From NCBI GenBank assembly GCA_964019055.1, contig OZ025218.1:5089259-5153258 (forward strand): a stretch of 64,000 nucleotides of DNA. Reading direction: 5' to 3'. The notes under the pieces are model-generated. The model was not told the DNA's origin and made no database searches. It worked only from the letters and a program-made list of their open reading frames with translations. Source of the stretch: Anthopleura xanthogrammica (taxonomy: Eukaryota; Cnidaria; Anthozoa; Actiniaria; Actiniidae). A program made the position numbers and the translations under genes. The stretch's first letter is position 1, and each line of letters starts with the position of its first letter. Below, piece after piece: positions 49,867-60,100 of the stretch.

Positions 49867-50340
49867 CCTACTAAGCTACCTTAAAATGCTTAAAAAACAT
49901 GTAAATAGAAACTTGACGTGTTTTCCTTTACCTGAAGCATAACATTGCAATACGAGTGATTCCTAAGATACCGAAGAGAAATTGCACTTTTCAGAAGGGA
50001 ATGGGAGAGAATTCTAATCTGCTGCTCGGAGACTGGGCAAAGCATTTGCATTAGACAGGACTCAGAGGGGCTCCCATATCGAAATATAGAAGGGCGGGTA
50101 TGCTCGTCGGAAATTGTGAAAACGGCTCTTAAAAAGTACCAAAATTCTCTTTCTCGAAATCATAAAAAATCTCAAGTTTTTATCTTCCTCATTTTCTAGT
50201 ACAACTGTGTTAGCTTTACTACAGATACAATATAAGCAGAGCCCTAAATGACTGAAAGCAAAGCCCATAATAACGCATCTTTATGGAAAGATGTTACTTG
50301 ATATCTCATTTCCTTCGTTGTAATTGGGAAAACTAATGAT

Positions 50341-50530
50341 GAATGGGATACACGGTCGGCAAAGCAGTAAGATCGCGCTCCTATCACCAGTGCGGGTTCA
50401 ATTTCCAAGATTCGGTGTCATATGTGAGTAGTTTCTAGTCGGCTCTCTCTCTTGTGCTTTGAAGGTTTTTCTGCGGGTTTCTTGTACCTAGGTACTTTTG
50501 TGTCGCTCTCTAATTATATTAAAATCCATT
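50341..50530 (+). mobile_element. tRNA-derived SINE, best-preserved copy
   Basis: The head cggtcggcaaagcagtaaga and the B-box-like gtgcgggttcaatttcc are followed by ggtgtcatatgtgagtagtt and gaaggtttttctgcgggtt. The same tail occurs at 14101-14232 and 26950-27300. Confidence 0.75.
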
Positions 50531-50815
50531 TCTATGCGATGCTAGAAAAGAAAGAAAAGAAAGATAACGGGATTGCTGGACTGACTTTGTGGACACAAGA
50601 TGGTAGAGCTTTTTGATCTCGTCCTAATTAGATTCGATCCCACAGTCCTTTGCACCATCTGAATGTGGTCGTTACCAGTGTTTCTCTAAATTTCAGGAAT
50701 GAGAATAGTAAGGTCTAAAGGCCCTAAGACCCGCAAGGACTCAAAAAACCAAATGTGGACCCCGACCGGCTACCCTACGCTTTAATATTAATTACCTTCA
50801 GTTAGTCCCCAGTCT

Positions 50816-53800
50816 TTAATGCTGTTTAGTACATGTGGATGGTTTAACGACCCGTACTTGACCTTGGCGGTTACTAGAGATGACGTCACTCCAGCTCAAC
50901 ACATTCCCTTCACCTGCACCACAGTCACGTGACATGGTAGATATCTCGTTGGGTCCTAGTACTCTGTTCCATATATTCAGCCCAGTAAGGTCACCGATGT
51001 AGCACTGTGAGACTTGGAATGTTCCTCCCACACTGTCCTGTTCCTGTCCTATGATCAGTGTACCACCTCCTCTGATCACGTGACCTTTCATGAAGTTTGT
51101 TCTTCTTGAAACAACGCTGCCATCTTTATAAATTATCGCCTGTCCAGCATTATTGTTCCACGTTGTGCACATGTGATGCCATCTGTTATCGTTTGCAGCT
51201 ACGCCGGTACCCCTAGTAATAATAGTTGGATTACGAGACATTAATGACTATAGCGGGCAAGAGGAACGTGTTACTTGGTATAACATTCTTCTAAAATAAC
51301 AATAAGTGTACACGATGTGACATGTTTCCCTTACTGTCCCTGGCACATGTACCCTAGGGTGTGATGACCTTACGAAGGGCTTTGCAACTTTTGACACGAT
51401 GCTGAAGATGGTGAAATCAGTTCCGTTCGTCAATGGCTTTGTGGGTGGCGCACTCTAAAAGTTATGTATAGGAAATCATATGGTTTCAAGTGCGATTTGG
51501 GACAAATTTGCACGCGTGGGTTTTGAAAGAGTTCAAAATAGCACGAGCCCGATAGGGCGATTGCTATTTTAAAAGCTCTTTGAAAGACAACGAGTTCAAA
51601 TTTGTTTCAAATTGCACAAAATTAAAAAAAGATTTCTTGGTAATAATACAGATGCTATTTTGATGAATTCCGAACGAACTTTATTTGAAAATTAGCATAT
51701 TGTAATAATTTATGAGTTGAACTGGGAAACGCGCGCGAACCGCCGAGTTTCCACGTTCGCACCTTTGGTTAACAAGGTTCGGGCTTCGTACAGTTCACAA
51801 ACCCAAATTTATTCGATTTTACGAGAATTTTTTTTTTACGGTGTTTTAAAATCACCTATCCCGAGGAACATGTTTCTACATAAAGTGACATGATTTTATC
51901 GACTTTTGCCAGTCTAAACACATTTAAAATTGTGAAAAATCATATGAATATTTCTTCGGTGATGATAGTTTTTTTTCAAATTTTCAACTTCGTCTCGATG
52001 TAAAATGCTTTGTTCTGATTGGCTGGTTTTATTTCCTTTTGGTTTTTCAAGCCAAACACAAAAACGTATTTCGAATGGTATTTCACATTGAACCGGTGTT
52101 TTAATAAAATTGCACTGCTTTTAACCAATCAGAAGTGAGGAATTTTTTCATCTGTATTATTAGGCAACGAACAGTGATGTTAATACGTGAAAACGTACCA
52201 CCTGGATCCTCCAATCCATAAGTCAAAACCACTGGTCGTCAAAAATATCAATTCATTTGCATTTCCTGTTATTGCGTAGCTTATGATAGTATCACCAACA
52301 GTGGTCTTCAACCAGAAACAGAACGTCACTGCCGCCATGCCGGAGATGCCTTTGATACTGACGTAATCACTAGTTGTTCTTCGGGGAAACTTAAGATCTG
52401 TAAATAATAAAAACAGAGAAAACGTTCAGTTTAATACTGATGGAGAATATTTTATATTATTTATTTTATTATATTATATCTTTTTTTCTTTCTTCGTTGC
52501 ATTTACTTTATTTAAATGTACCTTTTAATATTGATACAACAAATTTAGTCTCTGTTCTCGCTGTGAAGACCCCAGCACTGACAGCTTGACAGACGTAATT
52601 CCCAGAGTCAACTGTCTTCAATCTTGTTATGGTCAGACTTCCATTCACATGGACCCGTGTTCTATCATCAGATGACAATTGTTGGTTGTCTTTACTCCAA
52701 GAAATCCTAGCAGGAGGATCCGCTGTGGCTTGACAGTCCAGTCTCAGACTATCACCGACTAACAACACGACTGAGGGGGGAGGGGTGGTGATGAATTTCG
52801 GCAAAGTCACAACAATAAGCTGCGTTTTCCCAATAGATAATCCAAGGAAATTAGAAGCTTGGCAAACATATACCCCTGTGTCCCGCTTTTTCACAGAGTA
52901 TAAAGTCAAACGGCTCCCATTTGTGACAGTACGACTAGCAGGCAATATGTCAAGGACTTTTACCCATGTGATCGTTGGTGTGGGATGTCCAGTCACGTGA
53001 CACTTTGGCAAGGTTACATTGCTTCCTTCTTCTACATAAATAGGTCCAAAGGATAGCGAAATACGAGGAACATCTGAAAGAATTGAAGTCATTTTATCAA
53101 CATGCAGGACAATACTTTTAATTAAATAACCAGAATCGCTAAATGTAAAAGAAGTGTTCATGACTTACAGTTGACGACAAGTGTAGCTGTCTGATTTGCT
53201 TGTCCAAGTATATTACTGCCTTTACACTCATACACTCCTGAATCGTTACTACTAACATTCCTTATCTCCAGGTTATGACTCCAATCAACACCTGCATCCA
53301 ACACACTTCTTGTCTTATCTAGTAAACCACCAACTCTTCTCCAGCCAATCAAGGGTGGTGGATTGCCACTCCATCCACAATGCAACACGGCCGTCTCGCT
53401 TTCATTAACAATTAACAAGGGAGAAGAGACTTGAACCTCTGGTGCAGATATCGATTGACCAGGTTTACCATCACGTCCAGCAACACCAGGTGGTCCACGA
53501 TCACCTCTCTCTCCCTTCTCTCCCTTCAACCCAGCAGGTCCCATCATGCCTTGCTTGCCGCTTCTGCCTGGTACTCCCATGGGTCCTTGGGGTCCTCGTT
53601 TGCCTCTTCTTCCTGGTGGTCCTCGTCTTCCGGTCGATCCTTTGCGACCTGGTCGTCCAGGTGGACCGGGAGGTCCTGGTAGACATCTATTCTTCTTTGC
53701 ACCACACACTTTAGTAAAGGCTTTATTCAACTCTATTCCTATCGTTTGTAAAAGCTCTTTACGAACAGTTTGGTAGTTGGTGTTGTTTGAAGGTGAAGAC

Positions 53801-54368
53801 ACGGTGTGACGACGTGCTCTTTGTCTTGAATCATGGATGATCTTTGGTGATTCTATGGAAAGACTTGCTGTAACGAAATCAAATGTACTTCAGTAACTGG
53901 ATAGGTAGATAACTATCTTACGCATGGGTCAGTTCAAAAATCTTTTAATTTCCGGAAATTCAAGCCAAATAGCTTAATATATATCATCGTTTATAAATTC
54001 CCATAGTGTTCGTCCTTGTTTGCTATTTTATTTATTTTTTTTTTTTTTTGCCATTCAGCTCAATTCCACAAAGGATGAAAGGATATAGTTTGACACCAGT
54101 TTTACATTGCAATTCGTTACTCAAATCTTTAAAAAAACGCATATCTCTACTCTGTTTACTGCTCACCTTTGATTTGCTTGGTTTTCACATCACACGGTTC
54201 TACATCTTTGCCATCTGTCTTCTCTTCTATCTTGTCTAGTCTTGTCCTGTGTTCATTTAGAATCAACTCAACACGTACAAACTCACCCAAACACAACACG
54301 CCAACTACAAACCACAAGACCACAGACACTCTGCTTGTCCGGGATGAGCAGCTTGTTTTGTCTGACAT
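50816..54368 (-). CDS. CIP-D: type II membrane collagen / three-Ig / pentraxin protein, 681 aa, divergent pentraxin
   Basis: Exons: 54167-54368, 53169-53867, 52522-53073, 52202-52397, 50816-51212. They total 2046 bp in frame. The N-terminal TM, collagen (24 triplets) and all three Ig domains are close to CIP-A, including the second Ig. After the TM it has RQRARRH, the clearest furin-type site of the three copies. The pentraxin domain keeps the core (RWHHMC, GGGTLIIGQEQDS, TGLNIWNRVL, GEGNVLSW) but is much more divergent. Its exon 4 is 24 bp shorter than in the other genes and it has a different tail (STCTKQH). The start is set at MSDKTSC because it matches the other two copies; an upstream in-frame extension exists. 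Its 5' end faces ephrin 3 across 1.3 kb. Confidence 0.9.
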
Positions 54369-55679
54369 GACTGAATTTGAGGGAACCAGAAGAAGTTTAA
54401 TAGCTGGGATCAAATGTTATTGTCAAGTAAGCGATGACTCGACAAGTATCACTTACTCAACAGCACGTGGACAGCAGTAGCTTTTACGTGCAGTGCCTCA
54501 ACCGAGACGGTGTCATGTTCAGGCATTCTCGTCGAATGTGCAGTAATCTCGTCCCCTGTGACAGGTTCAGTGGATAGTTATCATAAAAACAATAAATGGA
54601 TTGAATGTCAGTGAAAAAATACCACATGGTAGCACATGCTTTCGTGTGATATCCATACAAGAAAGACAATAGTGACATTTAAAATTTTAATTCAACACAA
54701 ACGAAAATATAATATTTGAAAAGAGCATACCAGAATTAGTAAAATTGGAAAGTTTGAAGTGGTTTTATTGAATAGCCCCGAAGATATGAGCGACCGAAGT
54801 TGGCTGCCTTTACAAAGAAATAAATGAAAAAAATATGTTGGTAGGCAAGTTCAGATGCAAAATGAATTTCTTGTTTTGATCGTGTACATTTACCTTATCC
54901 ACGCAAAATCATGTTTTCACTGCATGGTGATACTTGTTTGGTCAGTTTCGGTAGAGTATGTCTGATCATCGTTTATCTCATCGTTACTTGACAACAACAT
55001 TTAATCTGTATTTGTTTTGGGTTTGTAGTTGGTGTGTTTTGTTTGGGTGAGTTTGTACTTGTCACGATTGGCCCAATGTCACGATTGGCCCAGTGTCACG
55101 ATTGGCCCAGTGTCACGATTGTCCCAGTGTAACCATTGCCTCAGTGTCACTATTGGTCCGGTGTCACGATTGGCCCAGTTGCGTTTCAGTATCACCATAG
55201 CTTTGTATCACCAATGGCTCCATTGACCTCCATTGGCTTAGTGTCACCATTGGCCCATTGGCCAAGGGGCCATGTGCAGCCATTTGCCCAGTGTCACTAG
55301 CACCTTACCCTCATGTACACAACAAAAGCTCTCGACGTAGCCTCTTTTGAAAAGCAACTAACTACATATCAGTTGCCTATAGTCTATGTAATACATTAAA
55401 GTCGAGACAAACTAAGGTTCCTTCCGTGTATCCCTCCCCTCCCCCTCAAAATGATGACGTGGTTCATGAGACGTACTCGGCTCTCAATCCAATACAATGA
55501 TATGCTAAGAACATTGACACTGATTTATCAGTTGTTTTTGGTCATATATATCCTTCTTCGATGTTAGCATTTACTTCTGTGCTTGTACTGCATCGAGTGT
55601 AACGAAAATGAGACTCTAAACCTAAACATTTAGATCTAAATACCCAGTCGAAGTTTTCTTGAAGAACACGGAAGTCGAC
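54369..55679. promoter_or_regulatory. Divergent intergenic region between CIP-D and ephrin 3
   Basis: CIP-D is transcribed leftward from 54368 and ephrin 3 rightward from 55680, so this 1.3-kb stretch holds both promoters. The part next to ephrin 3 matches the upstream of ephrin 1. It also holds a short-period repeat array at 55060-55290. No specific factor sites are assigned. Confidence 0.5.
55060..55290. repeat. Degenerate 17-bp repeat array
   Basis: Repeated gtgtcacgattggcccagt units, four almost perfect at the left and decaying to the right (gtgtcaccattggcccattg). Eukaryotic minisatellite in a promoter interval. Confidence 0.85.
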
Positions 55680-56589
55680 ATGTCCTGGCTCGAAAACCAA
55701 ACCATTGTGTTGGTGCTTTCTGTTTCATGTCTCCTGGTTACTTCAGATATTTATAAATCAGTGATGTGGACTACCAACAATCCTCTGTAAGTTCTGTTGA
55801 TTTTATTTTAGTCGGAATACTCCAGTGTCGAGTTCTCTATACCTTATTCCTCGCTTCAATAGACCTTTTCAGCTTCGTTGTTTGTTGTGCCCATTTCAGA
55901 CCATGTGATGCCACTCTTGGGAGCTGATTCTTTCATGTGTTAATATTTTAACAAAAGAACATTTCTCAAGGGAATGTCATGTGGTCTGAAATGGGCAATT
56001 TGCATACGAAGCTGAAAAGGTCTATTTGTGCGTAAATTATTCAGCACGGAGAGCAAAACCCGTGGAATTATAAAGCAATGGTATTGTTCATTTGTACACA
56101 TTCGACACATAATTGCCACGGGCTGTTAGTAATAGTAAAGAATATATATTACATGCTATTGAGGCCAAGACTGAGCAACAGATCTAGAAAACTCGAAACT
56201 GGAGTATGTTTGTGTTTATTCATACTGAACAATGTCTTATTATCATTTTAGTCAGATTATTGTTTCTGGTGTCTGGGTTTATTTTTCGGGCTAGCGTCAC
56301 ATCAGTTGATCTACAAAAGCTCTATTTTCGTAGAGACGTTTCGGATCAAGATAAAATCTATACTTCGCTTTAGATATGAAACAATTCTTGAAAATTGTTG
56401 TTTTTAGGGATCGAAACACTCTATTCAAAGATAATAAACAGCGGATTTTTGGAGCTGTGTAATCTCCACAAATACTTTAAGGCAGCTCCCATATTTGCTT
56501 TCGATATATTAGGTAACGGGACCTTTTAACCCTTGATCATTATTTTTTATAACACGAATGAAATAAAACGAACAAAAAATATATTATTA

Positions 56590-56632
<43 letters not shown>

Positions 56633-57133
56633 CGATACAGCAACAATTTTATGGGACATGCAAGTACACACGGACAAAACCATCAAAGCTAACAGACCAG
56701 ACATAATAGTCAAGAACAAATTAGAAAAACGATGTTTTCTAATTGATGTGTCAATCCCAGCAGAAAGAAATGTGCCCTTAAAACAGATAGAAAAACTCTC
56801 CAAATACAAAGATCTAGAAATAGAAATAAGAAAAATGTGGGGTATGGAAACAAAACCCATTGTTATCGGGGTACTTTGGTTGATACACAAAGGACTAGAG
56901 CAGTACGTCAATAAATTACAAGGAAACATTCCTATCGCAGAAATGCAGAAGATTGCCCTCCTAGGAACTGCTCACATCATCAGGAGAACTCTTATGATTA
57001 ATTGATTTTTTTTTTATTTGATCCGCTATCAATTTTTATATAAATTAGTGAATACATTCTAGTTTTCCCAAGGTTCATGGATTGGACTCAAAAGCTAAGA
57101 ATTTTGTAAGCAAATCTTTAAGCAAATTGGAAA

Positions 57134-57188
<55 letters not shown>

Positions 57189-60100
57189 TAATAATAATAA
57201 TAAATAATAATAATAATAATAATAATGATAATAATAATAATAATAATAATAAGCTTTGTTGATCTACCTTAGTTAAGATATATACAAAAGACTGATTTAC
57301 ATTTATAAAACTAATATAGAAAAAAATATTTAAAACATCTACATTAATATTATGTACAAAGAATGCGAAATTATATAAACTAGGTTCGTCTACAGTCCGG
57401 GAGTATGCCAATTCGGGAAGAACGAGTGACGTCACCATTCTTTTGTTCTTGTTAGAAACGCGCGAAAACATTGAAAAATATTCAAATTCAAAGTTTCGTC
57501 CAATGAAAAGACTCGTACCGTGCTCCTTCGGTCAATATCCGGGAACTTTACGGAAAGACCACATTGCTCTGCACTTGTGAGAAGATATTTGCGATATTTG
57601 CGAGAATTTAAACCGAGTTTTTCAACGATTTTATAGCTTCACTTGACCTTGGAAGGACGCCATTTTATACCCATGATGATCGTAAGTACTCATTCAAATA
57701 CATTTTTCATATCTATAGCGAATTTTTAAGGGATAAAGAATAATTTTCCGCGATCGTATTGATGATGAATAGCAATCGTGGCGAGTTTGAAGAAGTGTAA
57801 CAATCTACGTAAAAATGTAACTCTTTTCAAAGTTCGGGGTTTTACGCCCTTGAGTCTTGCTGACTTAGTCTTTACTAATTACGATCTTGGTGTGTCGTCT
57901 TTAAGACCATTTGTAAAAACATCTCATAGTTTTATTATCTTCTAATTTCACTGAAACTTCTCATTTACCCCTCTATTAACAATGTATAAACTTAAACAAA
58001 GGATTAGACTTTAATCATACTGAAAATAAGGGTTTAAAATTCTTAATTTCTGCTAGTTACTTAGCAAGTACAAATTAGGTCTCTTCACAGATACCTGCTA
58101 ACCCATATATTTATTTGATTTTAAAGGTTGATGGAGCTGCGAAGGAATATAAATCAAGTGTCTGACTATTTTGATTAATGTATAATTATTGAATTTAATG
58201 AAAACGCAAGCACAAATAAATATATTACTTAGAATTATAGAAACACAAAAATTCTTCTATTTTGTTATATATACCCATATACATACATTTATTTATGTGC
58301 ATTTCGTTTACCCATTGTTCTGGACACGAATGTGTTCTAACTGAACTCAGAATTTTTATGTTTTATTAACTATAGATATTTTATTAAAATGATTCAAATA
58401 AGAAGAGATTTGCTGCTTTTGTCAGATGATTATAGATATATAGATGATTATTGGCAAATAAAAAGTACATCGCTGATCATTGAATGCATGCATGAATATC
58501 AAGTTATCTCTACTAGAATATGGAAGGACTTTGCCCTTGAACTTGCCCCCATTGTTGCCAATATCTACAAAATTATACATCATTACGAGGAGTTTTCCCA
58601 TCACAGTTGAAGCAAACCATTGTTGTTCCTGTCCCAAAGATTTGGCCTCCTAAAAGTATAGAAAGTGATCTTTGTCCAATCTCTCTTACTTCCCCTCTGG
58701 CCAAGGTACTGGAGGATATATCACTGTCTTATAAACTTGATTACAAACAATTCTCACTGACTGGTAAATCAACTACAGTACACATGCATTAACTTTTTTT
58801 CCTCAATATTATCCTAGAGACACTAGATAAAGGACACTGTTATGCTAGAATTTTTTTCTCTGATTTTTCTCAAGGTTTTGACCTTGTGGATCATAATGTC
58901 TTACTCAATGATTTAGATATGTTGGATGTTGACCCCTTTCTCACTAGGTGGGTAGCCTCCTTTCTATCCAACAGACCCCAGTGGGTGAGAATTAATGACA
59001 GCCTTTCTCCTCCTGTATCTCCTAATGGAAGAATACCACAGGACACTAAGCTCACCCCCTGATATTTTGCATTCTAGTAAATGACTTAAATGCTGCAACA
59101 GCCCTACTAGGATTAAGTATGTTGATAATATGTCAATTTGTTAAATCATTCCCAGGTGTCCTATTCATATTTACAGTTCTTAGTGAGTGTGCACAGATAT
59201 GCTAATGCTAGTGGTATGATCATACCTGAGCACATCAGGTATGGTCATTGATTTCTACAGTATAACCTGTGCGAACCAGTCCCTTTAATAATATCTGACT
59301 TCATAATTAAGAGGAGTGGCCTCCCTCCCCCAGCTCTTGTTAGGGTTAATTGTTCAATCATGACATCCATTCTTAAATATATGCCTCCCCATTTTTGGCT
59401 GCTTTATCTGTCTATCTTTCAGATTTTATTGAATCAGTTCAAAGGAAAGTATTGCAAATTATTTACCCAGGTTCCACTTATGAAGAAGCTTTACAGCTTT
59501 CTAAATTATCAACTCTTCCAGCAAGGCATGAAGATTCGTGTATTAAGTTTATCAAGAAGTGTATTAGGGTTATTTCTCTAAGCTGTCATTCCAGCCCCAT
59601 TCTGAAATTCATCATGCCTATAATCCTAGATCAAGGCATTGTAAGACAGTCAAAGTTGTTGCTAGAACCAAACATTTCAATTATTTCATCACCATTCGAC
59701 ATCAGAAGTATCTTAAAGAATAGGATATAAGCTATTATAAGTTAACATAAGTTATCTGAATCCATTTATTCATTCTGCAATTGTTTATTAATCATATTAT
59801 TATTATTGTTGTATTACCTATATGTTTAATTGTTGCTGACATTCCTTGCAATCCAGTTTTGACTGCTAGAAGGATTACAATAAACTATATATATATGTAT
59901 ATATATCATGAATATCTGTATTGGAGTACACTTCACCTCATATCCTAGTCATCTTCTGGCCTGTTTTGTTTTGTTTTAGTGTTTTCAAGCAAGCATAATA
60001 AATGTACTTGATAGTACTGTCTGAGTGCCTGTTGCTTGATCATTTTTTTCAATGCGCAGATGTTGAATTTTAGAATAATATAATATTTATGCGTTTTTAC

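Larger units (their letters stand above)
49189..50815. other. Spacer between CIP-D and the multi-lectin
   Basis: Includes the multi-lectin upstream DNA, a MITE (49714-49866) and a SINE (50341-50530). No gene seen. Confidence 0.6.

Noticed and set aside
55060..55290. CRISPR-like array
   Set aside because: Contiguous degenerate 17-bp units without spacers in a eukaryotic genome; a minisatellite. The same holds for 36967-37335.
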